Source of the DNA: JBJXHC01 sp046160825
GTDB lineage: Bacteria > Bacteroidota > Ignavibacteria > UBA10030 > UBA6906
Direction: 5' to 3'
Assembly (NCBI GenBank): GCA_046160825.1
Contig: JBJXHC010000038.1
Location: 1 to 64,000 of the forward strand
DNA: 64,000 nucleotides
Shown here: positions 45,913 to 54,421 of the stretch, in pieces
How positions within the stretch are numbered: position 1 is the first letter of the stretch
Layout: every line of letters starts with the position of its first letter
Translations under genes and position numbers: made by a program
Notes under the pieces: model-generated
The model's input: the letters and a program-made list of their open reading frames with translations, nothing else
Databases searched by the model: none
What the model was told of the DNA's origin: nothing

Positions 45913-46395
45913 TCACTCCCCCTTCCACGCCACCACCGCAATTTCCACGTTCGCCTGTCGTGGCAACTCGCTTACGGCAACAGCTGTACGGGCGGGATAG
46001 CTCTCCTCCGGGAAATAGCCACCGTAGATCAGATTCATCTTCGGGTAGTCATTCATGTTCTTGAGATAGACCGTTGCGTTGATGACGTGGGATGAATCGT
46101 ACCCGGCGGCGCGGAGGATATGCATGAGGTTGTTCAGCACCTGCCGTGTTTCGGCTTCGATATTCTCGTTGCGCACCGCGCCGGTTTCCTGGTCGAGGGC
46201 GATCTGTCCTGAGACAAAAAGGAACGGGCCAACCCGCACCGCCGGACTGTACGGTCCGATCACATCTACAGGTTTCACAATTTGCTTTCCCTCGTACCGG
46301 GACATTTCCTCCTGGACAATCTTCCGGATATTCTCCTCATCCGATCCGCAACCGAACAGAAGACACGATACCGCAATGATAGCAAGTTGTTTCAT
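45913..46395 (-). CDS. RidA-family protein with lipoprotein signal
   Basis: 160 residues. A lipoprotein signal (MKQLAIIAVSCLLFGCGSDE, lipobox FGC) and a short charged linker precede a complete RidA domain: IGPYSPAVRVGPFLFVSGQI, INATVYLKNMNDYP and the substrate-binding arginine in YPARTAVAVSELP. RidA enzymes hydrolyse reactive enamines/imines such as 2-aminoacrylate released by PLP enzymes. Membrane anchoring in the periplasm is unusual. It starts two bases after the small secreted protein and is last in the run from add. Confidence 0.88.
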   Translation of the reverse strand: MKQLAIIAVSCLLFGCGSDEENIRKIVQEEMSRYEGKQIVKPVDVIGPYSPAVRVGPFLFVSGQIALDQETGAVRNENIEAETRQVLNNLMHILRAAGYDSSHVINATVYLKNMNDYPKMNLIYGGYFPEESYPARTAVAVSELPRQANVEIAVVAWKGE

Positions 46396-46397
46396 GA

Positions 46398-46724
46398 TCA
46401 GTCTCCTGCGACGAGCGTAATCTCAAGACGTTCTTCGGAGGTCTCTTCATCCTTCACCACCTTGAACGAAACAACCGCATGAAGCGCAATCATCGTCGTT
46501 GCGTCATCGCTCTCAACGGTGATGAAATCAGTCCCCACCTTTGCAAGTTTGCCCAGATTGGTTTGTTTGCCCACGTGCTTCGCAAGCATCTCTTTGAACG
46601 TCCCGGCAGATTGTGTTGTCTTGGGTTTCTCCGTCTTCTGGGACTTCTGTGCAACTGCCGGCACAACAAGCAGGGCGCAAAAGAGAATGGCAACAAGTGT
46701 TTTCAACAACGATGATCGTTTCAT
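46398..46724 (-). CDS. small secreted protein, function unknown
   Basis: 108 residues from the ATG at 46724 with GGAGGA five bases upstream (a slightly earlier ATG overlaps that site). A signal peptide (MKRSSLLKTLVAILFCALLV, cut near AVAQ) precedes a Lys/Thr-rich linker and a compact C-terminal domain, KHVGKQTNLGKLAKVGTDFI followed by LHAVVSFKVVKDEE. This domain has the look of a small LSm-like beta barrel. Sits between the Tat-exported PLP enzyme and the lipoprotein RidA. Confidence 0.7.
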   Translation of the reverse strand: MKRSSLLKTLVAILFCALLVVPAVAQKSQKTEKPKTTQSAGTFKEMLAKHVGKQTNLGKLAKVGTDFITVESDDATTMIALHAVVSFKVVKDEETSEERLEITLVAGD

Positions 46725-46752
46725 GTGTTCCTCCATGTGAAAGTCACGACGG

Positions 46753-48033
46753 TTAGGCCAACGACTTCAACGCATCAACCAACTTCTGCACTTCCTCCCG
46801 GCTGTTATATATGTGAGTGGAAACTCGATTGCAATTCAGGCCATTCTCCGGCACCATCCGTGTGATAATTTTATGGTTCTCCAATAAGGTTTTCTGGAGG
46901 ATATCATACGCAATATTCTTTAATCTGAATCCCAACACGGAGCCATACCCGCTGGCTTCATCTGGAGTCAGGATCTCCACCTTGTCGCCCATTGACTGCA
47001 ACTCCGAGCGCAGGACTGACGTAAGCGCCTGGCCGCGCCGCGTGACGTTCTCCATTCCGAGATGGTGCAGGAAGTCGATTGCTGCGCCCAGCCCGACGTA
47101 CAGCGCCGAATTCTGTGTGGCGAAGTCGTATTTGTGTGCATCCTTGCGGAACTCCAATGTTCCTTTCTGCAAATCCCATCCCGTATCTGAAAGCGCGCCC
47201 ACCCAGTATGGCTCCACTTCGTCCTGAACTTCCTTCCTCACATAAAGAAACCCCGTGCCCTTCGGTCCCATCATCCATTTGTGACCGCACGTTGCAAGAA
47301 AATCGCAGCCCAGTTCCTTCACGTCCAGCGGCAACATACCGGGCGTGTGGGCAGCATCGAGCATCACGCGCAATCCCTTCTCATGCCCGAGCTGACATAT
47401 CGCCTTTGCAGGAAGCACCTGTCCGATGGTGCAGGTGATATGCGGGACAGCGATAACCCGCGTACGTGGTGTGATCAGATCATTGATCCGGTTGAGAATT
47501 TCATCGGCCGTGGACGCGAGGGTAACCGGTTTAACCACGATGCCATCCCGGCGCGCACGTGCAAGCCACGGCACTGCATTGCCGGCATGTTCATGGTTCG
47601 TGAGGATTACTTCGTCACCGCGCTTCAACGGAAGTCCACACGCCACAACGTTGATTCCTTCGGTAACATTGTGGGTCAATGAAATCTCTTCCACGCTCGC
47701 ATTGATGAAGCGTGCGATCTTCGCCCGTACATCTTCCCAGCCACCGTAGCGAGCGGTGCGGTCCACTTCCTCCATTTCCGTCTTCACTGCATCAATAACG
47801 ACGTAAGGTGAGGGCCCCATGGTGCCGTTATTCAGGAATACTGGTTCACGTCTCAGTGGAAACTGCTCGCGCACCATGCGCCAGAAATGTTCGTCATCCT
47901 CCGGTACGCGCTGATCGTTACTCAGAATGTACTTTGCGCGCGCATCATCGGGAAATGCGTACAGCATCGCCCCGCCAAGCGCACCACCGGCAAATGTTCG
48001 GAGAAAAGATCGTCGTGTGGCAGAAGGAAGCAT
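46753..48033 (-). CDS. Tat-exported class V aminotransferase (PLP)
   Basis: 426 residues. Twin-arginine signal at the N-terminus (TRRSFLRTFAGGALGGAML). The class V PLP fold follows: LNNGTMGPSPYVV, LTHNVTEGINVVACGL, ANHEHAG-type LTNHEHAGNAVPW, LDAAHTPGMLPLDV and the PLP lysine in CGHKWMMGPKGTGFLY. Relatives include isopenicillin-N-epimerase-like and cysteine desulfurase/lyase-like enzymes; the reaction is not deducible. It lies three bases after an upstream lipoprotein gene in a seven-gene unit. Confidence 0.88.
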   Translation of the reverse strand: MLPSATRRSFLRTFAGGALGGAMLYAFPDDARAKYILSNDQRVPEDDEHFWRMVREQFPLRREPVFLNNGTMGPSPYVVIDAVKTEMEEVDRTARYGGWEDVRAKIARFINASVEEISLTHNVTEGINVVACGLPLKRGDEVILTNHEHAGNAVPWLARARRDGIVVKPVTLASTADEILNRINDLITPRTRVIAVPHITCTIGQVLPAKAICQLGHEKGLRVMLDAAHTPGMLPLDVKELGCDFLATCGHKWMMGPKGTGFLYVRKEVQDEVEPYWVGALSDTGWDLQKGTLEFRKDAHKYDFATQNSALYVGLGAAIDFLHHLGMENVTRRGQALTSVLRSELQSMGDKVEILTPDEASGYGSVLGFRLKNIAYDILQKTLLENHKIITRMVPENGLNCNRVSTHIYNSREEVQKLVDALKSLA

Positions 48034-48036
48034 GGG

Positions 48037-48654
48037 TCACTCCTCAGTAACGGCAAGATGTGAATGAAATGGAAGCCCCGCATTGGCTTCAGGTTGTTCG
48101 ACGGCCTCGGTCGGTAGTTTCTCAAATCCCCAACTGAGTGAATGGTTTCCGGAAGAATCCCGCGATACCACCACTACGGCAAACACGTCGGAAGTCCAAT
48201 AGCTCCGCATCAATCGCTGGTCGCCATTTTCCTGCAACTCCTGATGGTAGTTTCCAAATTGCATGGTATAAAATGATTGCAGTCGTCCGTATGTTGTCGC
48301 GCTCGTCATGCTGTCACCGGTAATCACAAACGAATAACGAATCAATGCGTCATCCTCAAACTTCATCTCAACAATTGCGTCCCACCCGGTCATTACACGC
48401 ATCGTTCCGGATGCAATACCCGTGAGAGCTTGACCAGGGGCCGATCCGTTTCGTACTTCACCGAGCGATGGAAACCTGAGCTTTACATCGTTGTACGATA
48501 AACCCAAAGGAAGATGATTGATCATCAACAACTGTTCCCGCTCAACAGAAAGAGTATCAACACGGGGAGGGTGCGATTCACTTTGCCTTCCGCAACCGAA
48601 GATGCACGTGAAAGCCCAGAAGCCAACAATGACATAGCTGAAGTGTATTCTCAC
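48037..48654 (-). CDS. putative lipoprotein of unknown function
   Basis: 205 residues. N-terminus MRIHFSYVIVGFWAFTCIFG followed by CGR is a lipoprotein signal (lipobox IFGC). The body is mixed alpha/beta with LPLGLSYNDVKLRFPSLGEV, a pattern seen in outer-membrane assembly-type small lipoprotein domains, but no family is assigned. Four-base overlap with the sixA stop; the next gene begins three bases after its own stop. Confidence 0.65.
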   Translation of the reverse strand: MRIHFSYVIVGFWAFTCIFGCGRQSESHPPRVDTLSVEREQLLMINHLPLGLSYNDVKLRFPSLGEVRNGSAPGQALTGIASGTMRVMTGWDAIVEMKFEDDALIRYSFVITGDSMTSATTYGRLQSFYTMQFGNYHQELQENGDQRLMRSYWTSDVFAVVVVSRDSSGNHSLSWGFEKLPTEAVEQPEANAGLPFHSHLAVTEE

Positions 48655-49139
48655 AGACCAATCCCCCTGATAATTTCAGGTGACAGAAGCCAGAGCAGGT
48701 GTGATTCCGCACGCGAAGCCTTCACCTTCAGGCCCGCGACACTGCCAGGCTGAAAGGCGACATGCGATGTCCCGGAAAGCAAATAAGAAACGAACATGCT
48801 CATATCCGGCTGATGGCCGACGGCTGCAATACTTCCATCGCCACTCAACGCAACCAATTCATCAAGCAGCGACTTCTGCCGGAAACCGGGTGCAAGATGT
48901 TCCGAAACATGAAAGATCGGGTTGCGACTTATAGCACGTCCGATGATTCCACCGGTTTGCACCGCTCTCACCAAAGGACTTGTCACAACCACATTGATAT
49001 TCGGGTCGAGCCGGACGAGCGACTTCCCAACGATTTCGGCATCTGCTTCGCCCACCGTGCTGAGAGGGCGATCGAAGTCCCGCCGGATGATTCCGCCAAG
49101 GGCTACGGCCTCGGCGTGTCGTACAAGATAGAGATTCAT
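48651..49139 (-). CDS. sixA: phosphohistidine phosphatase SixA
   Basis: 162 residues. Histidine-phosphatase fold with the nucleophile H8 in YLVRHAEA and the second histidine in AVGHQPDMSMF; SPLVRAVQTG is the usual middle motif. SixA removes phosphate from phosphohistidine proteins, including PTS proteins in enterobacteria. ptsH and ptsI are ~35 kb away in this window. It is part of the tight minus-strand operon with lipoproteins on both sides. Confidence 0.88.
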   Translation of the reverse strand: MNLYLVRHAEAVALGGIIRRDFDRPLSTVGEADAEIVGKSLVRLDPNINVVVTSPLVRAVQTGGIIGRAISRNPIFHVSEHLAPGFRQKSLLDELVALSGDGSIAAVGHQPDMSMFVSYLLSGTSHVAFQPGSVAGLKVKASRAESHLLWLLSPEIIRGIGL

Positions 49140-49156
49140 GATTCTTGCGGGTGGAG

Positions 49157-49666
49157 TTATGTCCCTAGTTTTGGATTGTGGGGAACAAACCGTATCGCTT
49201 GCGTGGTCAGCTCACGATGATTCACCCGCATCCCTTTGAGTGTGACGACCAATTCCTCTCCCGCAATCTTCAACCATGGATCGGCAAGTTTGGTTTGATC
49301 GACGTGCCCTTCCAATCTGAGTGTCTCTCTCCCGCCGGGCAACACAAATGGAATATCCATCGGAATGAACTTGTCGTTGTACCGGTAAGGAATATTACGA
49401 GAGGCAATCTTCACGTATGCGAGAGAGAGATCAAGGGTATCTTTGCCGGAGTTGTGTATTTCGACAATAATGGACGTTGTTATTCCGTCGCCAATTTGAT
49501 ACGAAGCTGAAACTGTGTATGTCACTCTTCCGGAGACGGCCTTAGCAGTGTAGGTGGCGCAACGGCAATCATCATTGAGTGCGTGGTAGGGATATGTCGA
49601 CGTGCAGCCGTTTACAAGAAAAATACCGGCCGCGAGCAGCGCCCATACTGTATGGATGCGCTTCAT
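49157..49666 (-). CDS. putative lipoprotein of unknown function
   Basis: 169 residues. MKRIHTVWALLAAGIFLVNG followed by CTS is a lipoprotein signal (lipobox VNGC). The rest is beta-rich: YTVSASYQIGDGITTSIIVE, then NSGKDTLDLSLAYV and an Ig-like strand pattern to the end. No family recognised. Seven bases after add and 17 bases before sixA. Confidence 0.65.
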   Translation of the reverse strand: MKRIHTVWALLAAGIFLVNGCTSTYPYHALNDDCRCATYTAKAVSGRVTYTVSASYQIGDGITTSIIVEIHNSGKDTLDLSLAYVKIASRNIPYRYNDKFIPMDIPFVLPGGRETLRLEGHVDQTKLADPWLKIAGEELVVTLKGMRVNHRELTTQAIRFVPHNPKLGT

Positions 49667-49673
49667 CGGAGGA

Positions 49674-50762
49674 CTATTTCTTCAGACGCTGGCGGGCTTT
49701 TATGTAGCCCGGCTTGATCACATCATAAATCAACCGGATGCGTTTGTTGTAGGGAATAAACGCGCTCTTCATGGAATTGATGGTGATTTTTTCCAGATCA
49801 TCCAGCGAGAGCTTGAAGACCTGGTGCGCTATTTTGAATTCCTTCGTCATCGTCGTATCACTCATCAGCTTGTCGTCGGTATTCAGTGTCACCCTGAATT
49901 TGTATTTGTGAAATACACCGAATGGATGTTCCTCCAGACTTTTTACCGCTCCGGTATCCACGTTGCTTGTCAGGCATATTTCCAGCGGTATGCGCTTGTC
50001 CAAGACGTACTGCGCCAGATAGCCCATTTTGACAATCTTATGTGGCTCGCGTTTATCAAGGCCGACATCCTCGATCAATCGCGTCGCGTGTCCGATACGG
50101 TGAGCACCACACCATTGAATAGCCTGCCAGATACTCTCCTTGCCAAACGCTTCGCCCGCGTGAATGGTAATATTGAAGTTCTCCCGTTGGATATAATGAA
50201 ATGCATCCACATGCTTCTTCGGTGGAAATCCACCCTCCTCGCCCGCCAAATCGAATCCCACGACTCCGCGTTCGCGATAATCCACTGCAAGCTCGGCCAT
50301 CTCCTGGGAAAGACTCATGTTCCGCATCGCGCAGATGATCAGGCCATACTCAACGCCAAAATCCTTGTATCCGCGTTCAAGGCCCTTGAGAACGGCATTC
50401 ACCACACCATCCCAGTGCAGGCCCTTGTCCGTATGAAAGATCGGTGAGAAGCGAGTCTCGACATACACCACGCCGTCATTGTACATATCTTCCATCATCT
50501 CATACGCAACCCGCTCCAACGCTTCCTCGGTTTGCATCACACCGCACGTGTGGGCAAAGCCTTCAAGGTAGAGAGGCAAACTTCCACGTTTTGCTCCCCG
50601 ATGGAACCACTCCTGAAGCTCTCCTGCGTCCGATGTCGGAAGTTTGTCATACCCGATATCCTTCGCCAATTCAATCACTGTTTGGGGCCGGAGACCGCCA
50701 TCGAGATGATCGTGGAGAAGAACTTTTGGTAGTGTTTGGATGAATCGGTCGGATAGTCGCAT
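49674..50762 (-). CDS. add: adenosine deaminase family protein
   Basis: 362 residues from the ATG at 50762. Deaminates adenosine to inosine. Metal ligands H17 and H19 in LLHDHLDGG, substrate-site ITIHAGEAFGKES, LTSNVDTG and the DD pair in TLNTDDKLMSD. The acidic pocket glutamate is in HAGE. It could work with AhcY in adenosine turnover. First gene of the compact unit ending with the RidA lipoprotein. Adenine or adenosine-like substrates cannot be separated by eye. Confidence 0.88.
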   Translation of the reverse strand: MRLSDRFIQTLPKVLLHDHLDGGLRPQTVIELAKDIGYDKLPTSDAGELQEWFHRGAKRGSLPLYLEGFAHTCGVMQTEEALERVAYEMMEDMYNDGVVYVETRFSPIFHTDKGLHWDGVVNAVLKGLERGYKDFGVEYGLIICAMRNMSLSQEMAELAVDYRERGVVGFDLAGEEGGFPPKKHVDAFHYIQRENFNITIHAGEAFGKESIWQAIQWCGAHRIGHATRLIEDVGLDKREPHKIVKMGYLAQYVLDKRIPLEICLTSNVDTGAVKSLEEHPFGVFHKYKFRVTLNTDDKLMSDTTMTKEFKIAHQVFKLSLDDLEKITINSMKSAFIPYNKRIRLIYDVIKPGYIKARQRLKK

Positions 50763-50868
50763 GGTGAGGCCGCTTTGAGTTACTGTGGTGAGAAGTTGAA
50801 TGCTGTGGTCAAGGTAAGAACAACACCATAAAGAATCAATAAATTCAACGGGTTGACGGGATTTCAGG

Positions 50869-50897
50869 TTGACTTTCGACGAGCTTTTCTCTATCGT
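50869..50897 (+). promoter_or_regulatory. sigma-70-like promoter for the Fis-type mini-gene
   Basis: TTGACT (50869-50874), 17 bases, TATCGT (50892-50897), 36 bp before the ATG at 50933. Confidence 0.5.
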
Positions 50898-50932
50898 AAC
50901 CACGTGATCTCTCACTCGCGAGCGCAACGAAG

Positions 50933-51124
50933 ATGCCGCAAAGCGGATCGCAGGGAAATAACAAGGTTGGTACCGCAATACACATCAAAGAAGTCAAACG
51001 GATGCTCATCGAGACCATCCCGCAGAGTTTTCGTGGTAACAAGACTGAGTCGGCCAACATCCTCGGCTTCAGCCTGAAAACTCTCCATACCAAAATCCAG
51101 CAATACCAGATCAAGTCGAATTGA
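50933..51124 (+). CDS. stand-alone Fis-type helix-turn-helix protein, 63 aa
   Basis: After a short polar N-terminus, IHIKEVKRMLIETIPQSFRG and NKTESANILGFSLKTLHTKI form the Fis/NtrC C-terminal DNA-binding domain (helix-turn-helix with SLKTLHTKIQQY). There is no receiver or AAA domain; the whole protein is the HTH. It resembles Fis in size, so it may bind DNA as a dimer. Its stop overlaps the start of the membrane protein gene (TTGA). Confidence 0.72.
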   Translation: MPQSGSQGNNKVGTAIHIKEVKRMLIETIPQSFRGNKTESANILGFSLKTLHTKIQQYQIKSN

Positions 51125-52194
51125 GCACCCGGGCAGTTGCTTTCGCCACACTCCCCACTCCCGTTCGCCAATCGTCAATCACTCTTCTCTACCTCGTCGT
51201 CGCGCTGATCATCTTTGCGATGTGGGTGTGGAGTGCGGAAACAGTTCACACATCACTCAATGGTGATCCCCGGTCAAAACTCTCCGATTTGATTCACGGT
51301 CGGGCACACAATCCCTTTGTACAGCGAGCGCTTGTTCCACTTTTGACTCGAGCCGTTCATCAGATCCTGCCGGCCACCTTGACGGGTGATTTAGAACTTT
51401 ATCTCTTCTCTATCCCAAAAGTCAAGAAGGAAATGTTGCGACTCGGCTGGGAAGAAGAATACTTTGTCGAGTCCCTCGTTGCACTTTCGTGGGCGTTTAT
51501 TGCCTTGGCGGCGTTTCCGTTCGCTGTTCAGGCCCTGTGGAAGGCCATCTACTCCACATCGGAATTCGTGACAGCCATGGTTCCAGTGATTGCACTTCTC
51601 TCCCTGCCGCCATTCTTTCATGTAGGAACCCATTATGTGTATGATTTCCCATCATTGTTTCTCTTTACTGCCGTGCTTGTCTGCGTTGTCCGACGGGCTT
51701 GGTGGCTGAGTTATATTCCGTTCTTACTTGGTTGTTTGAACAAGGAAACAATCATCTTTGCTTCGTTGACCGGCATTATTCTGTACTGGCATGACCGTGA
51801 GAGGACCAGAATGGCGCGGCATGTGGCCGTGCAATTCTTGTTGTTCATCGTGGTCAAACTAATGTTGATGCAAGTCTTTTCGGGCAACCCAGGAACCTCC
51901 GCCGAGTTTGCGCTGTACGCGAATATTCACCAACTCCTCCTGGGTTATGATGCAGTCCCACTCACCATGACGGCGACGCTGGTTGGGTTGATCGGCTACC
52001 GGTTCCGCACGAAACCTGTAGTGCTTCAAAAACTATTGTGGTTGGCCCTGCCGTTTTTTCTCTTACTGATGTTGTTCGGTCGCATCGGCGAGTTGAGGGT
52101 GATGTATGAGATCGTTCCGGTTGTGCTCTTTCTCATTCTTCACACTCTGTTCTTCGACGTATTCAAGTTCCGGTATGCGCCGGTTGAACCTTGA
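51121..52194 (+). CDS. polytopic membrane protein, function unknown
   Basis: 357 residues from a TTG overlapping the previous stop. About eight hydrophobic segments (for example LLYLVVALIIFAMWVW; LPPFFHVGTHYVYDFPSLFL; FLLFIVVKLMLMQVF; LALPFFLLLMLFG). An early soluble loop holds LNGDPRSKLSDLIHGRAHNP. Conserved-looking motifs THYVYDFPS and LGCLNKET recall uncharacterised multi-pass proteins near glycosyltransferase-type families, but the assignment is not secure. Confidence 0.72.
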   Translation: MSTRAVAFATLPTPVRQSSITLLYLVVALIIFAMWVWSAETVHTSLNGDPRSKLSDLIHGRAHNPFVQRALVPLLTRAVHQILPATLTGDLELYLFSIPKVKKEMLRLGWEEEYFVESLVALSWAFIALAAFPFAVQALWKAIYSTSEFVTAMVPVIALLSLPPFFHVGTHYVYDFPSLFLFTAVLVCVVRRAWWLSYIPFLLGCLNKETIIFASLTGIILYWHDRERTRMARHVAVQFLLFIVVKLMLMQVFSGNPGTSAEFALYANIHQLLLGYDAVPLTMTATLVGLIGYRFRTKPVVLQKLLWLALPFFLLLMLFGRIGELRVMYEIVPVVLFLILHTLFFDVFKFRYAPVEP

Positions 52195-52217
52195 ATCATC
52201 TGCGAACGGAGTAATAA

Positions 52218-53021
52218 ATGATCATACATATTTCGGCCCTCGATCTTCCGGAGCTTCGACCGTACCGCACACTGCGGAGACACCAGCAACACAAGGACGA
52301 TGGCATTTTTGTTACCGAAGGTGAGAAGGTCGTGCGACGCCTGCTTGCCTCCGATCTTCGGATCGTTTCCATTCTTGTAACACCCGAATGGCTGGCAGCT
52401 CTTTTTCCACCGGGATCTGAACCGACCTGCACCGTGTATGTGGCCGAGAAGCCTCTCCTTGATACCATTGCCGGCTTCCGGCTTCATCAGGGAATCATGG
52501 CCGTGGGGAAACTTCCGGAAGAGAGACCGCTCGATGATGTGCTCGCTTCACTCCGCACGCCATTATTGATTGTGGCTCTGGATGGACTGATGAACGCCGA
52601 GAATGTGGGTGTGGTGGTGCGGAACTGCGCTGCATTCGGTGTGCAGGTTATTCTCGTTGGCCAGACATCGTGCAGTCCGTATTTGCGACGGGCAGTGCGT
52701 AACTCGGTGGGTGCGGCGTTCAAGATACCAATTGTTCACGTGAACGATCTTGCCGATGCCCTGTCACGAGTCAAGCAACGAACGAAAGCACGCATCGTTG
52801 CAACATCCCTGCATCAGAGCATATCGATCCATCAAGCCAAATTCACAGATGATCTCTGTCTGGTATTGGGAAATGAAGAAACAGGCGTCGCTTCGGATGT
52901 TCTTGCCGTGTGCGATGAACGGGTGGCCATTCCCATGTTAAATGACACGGATTCGCTCAATGTTGCCAGCGCAAGTGCAGCGTTCCTCTATGAGGTACAG
53001 CGCCAGCGGTCGCAGACTTAA
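52218..53021 (+). CDS. TrmH/SpoU-family RNA 2'-O-methyltransferase
   Basis: 267 residues with GGAG before the ATG. N-terminal L30e-like substrate domain (LRRHQQHKDDGIFVTEGEKV), then the SPOUT domain with LDGLMNAENVGVVVRNCAA, LVLGNEETGVASDVL and IPMLNDTDSLNVASASAAF, the three SpoU motifs. Methylates ribose in rRNA or tRNA using SAM; the site is not predictable. It overlaps the convergent symporter gene by four bases. Confidence 0.9.
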   Translation: MIIHISALDLPELRPYRTLRRHQQHKDDGIFVTEGEKVVRRLLASDLRIVSILVTPEWLAALFPPGSEPTCTVYVAEKPLLDTIAGFRLHQGIMAVGKLPEERPLDDVLASLRTPLLIVALDGLMNAENVGVVVRNCAAFGVQVILVGQTSCSPYLRRAVRNSVGAAFKIPIVHVNDLADALSRVKQRTKARIVATSLHQSISIHQAKFTDDLCLVLGNEETGVASDVLAVCDERVAIPMLNDTDSLNVASASAAFLYEVQRQRSQT

Positions 53022-54421
53022 GACTCTCTTCCATTCGCAATCATCCCCATCCCCCACACTAACGCTGAGACCAGCAGTCCTGGAAACATTGGTTCAATCC
53101 CCAGAGGATACTGATGCGAACTGCCCGCGGCCTGCGTCCATCCGGACAACAGCCACACTGTTGATGTGAGCCAGCCGAGGAGCATGGCTGCAAAGCAATA
53201 CCCCGCCGCGACTTTCCAACGTTCGAAGTAGCTTGCCAGTACCGGCAGGAGCAATCCGGGAACTACTACGGTGCCGATGACGTACCATTGCCGGATTACC
53301 GACGGGACAAAAACGCAAAGCAGTATCGAGAACAATGCAGTTGCGAGCATCGACCAGCGGATGTACTGTGCATCATTTATTCCATCGCGGTCTCTGTGGC
53401 TGCGCCAGAGAATATCACGGCCAAGTGATGTTGCTGAAACAAATGTGAGTGTATTGAGCGTCGACATAATTGTGGCAAGCATGCCGATGTAGAATAACCC
53501 TTTAGCCACAGGAGGAAGCGTCACTTCCGCAAGCAACGGAAATGCCATCATCGGCTGCTCGAGTGCAGGAAGAGCTGCACGTGCATACAGTCCTGCCGTT
53601 GCGGTCATAGCGTCGAACAAAAACCAGAACAATATGGAAACGAGAATGCCCTTCTGCGCCACTTCGCCCGACTTTGCGGCAGAGCAGCGTTGATGAAATG
53701 CCGGATCAATCAACGTCCAGAGTGCGATCAGGAACCAGACAAGGACGAACTGCATGGAGTTGCCACCGTTCCAGGTAAGGTGGAGTGCAGGGATGTTCGC
53801 CGTGATAAATTCCATTCCGCCAAACTTCTGATACGCGAATGGAATGATAACACTGAACCCGAGGAACATCAGCACAAACTCCAGAACATCCGTATTCACG
53901 TCCGCGCGGAACCCGCCAAAGAAGAGATAAACAGTGGAGACAGCTGTTCCTATAAAGATGCAGAGTAATATTCCCCACCCGGTGACGAGGTGCATTAACA
54001 TTCCGAGCATGAGAATGTATGGGGCGGGAGTAGTGAGAATGAACGTCAGCGCGCCGCCAAGCATCGCTGTACGGCGATCATACGCACGCTCAAGCTGATC
54101 CGGAATTGTGGTGAGGTTGGTTGCCCGGATTTTCTTTGCGAGGAAGAGTGCGAAGAGCAACGCAAACACATAGTAGGGAATGCCCTGTACAACCCAATTG
54201 GAAATCCCATAGAGATAGGAGAATTCGCCCACGCCCAGTATTCCACCATACCACGTGGAGACAAGCGTCATGACAAACAACGGAAGAGTAAGCGAACGTC
54301 CGGCGAGAAGGAACTCGGCCGCATCGCTTGGCTTCCTTTTGGTAAGGAAGCCGATAGCCAGCACAGCGATAAAATACAACGCTATGAGAGCCAGGTCCAC
54401 CGGAGAAAGTGTGACATTCAA
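53018..54421 (-). CDS. sodium:solute symporter (SSS family), probable thiamine-related transporter
   Basis: 467 residues with about 12-13 membrane segments. SSS/PanF-type features: LAIGFLTKRKPSDAAEFLLAG at the N-terminus, WYGGILGVGEFSYLYG and a NTLTFVSATSLGRDI region. Substrate is inferred from context only: its start overlaps thiN by four bases, downstream of a TPP-riboswitch-controlled TonB receptor, the place held by PnuT in many Bacteroidota. An SSS protein named ThiV has been predicted for thiamine elsewhere. Best guess: uptake of thiamine or a precursor. Confidence 0.85.
   Translation of the reverse strand: MNVTLSPVDLALIALYFIAVLAIGFLTKRKPSDAAEFLLAGRSLTLPLFVMTLVSTWYGGILGVGEFSYLYGISNWVVQGIPYYVFALLFALFLAKKIRATNLTTIPDQLERAYDRRTAMLGGALTFILTTPAPYILMLGMLMHLVTGWGILLCIFIGTAVSTVYLFFGGFRADVNTDVLEFVLMFLGFSVIIPFAYQKFGGMEFITANIPALHLTWNGGNSMQFVLVWFLIALWTLIDPAFHQRCSAAKSGEVAQKGILVSILFWFLFDAMTATAGLYARAALPALEQPMMAFPLLAEVTLPPVAKGLFYIGMLATIMSTLNTLTFVSATSLGRDILWRSHRDRDGINDAQYIRWSMLATALFSILLCVFVPSVIRQWYVIGTVVVPGLLLPVLASYFERWKVAAGYCFAAMLLGWLTSTVWLLSGWTQAAGSSHQYPLGIEPMFPGLLVSALVWGMGMIANGRES

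Noticed and set aside
49602..50447. 281-codon plus-strand frame opposite adenosine deaminase
   Set aside because: Antisense shadow; the minus strand encodes all adenosine deaminase motifs.
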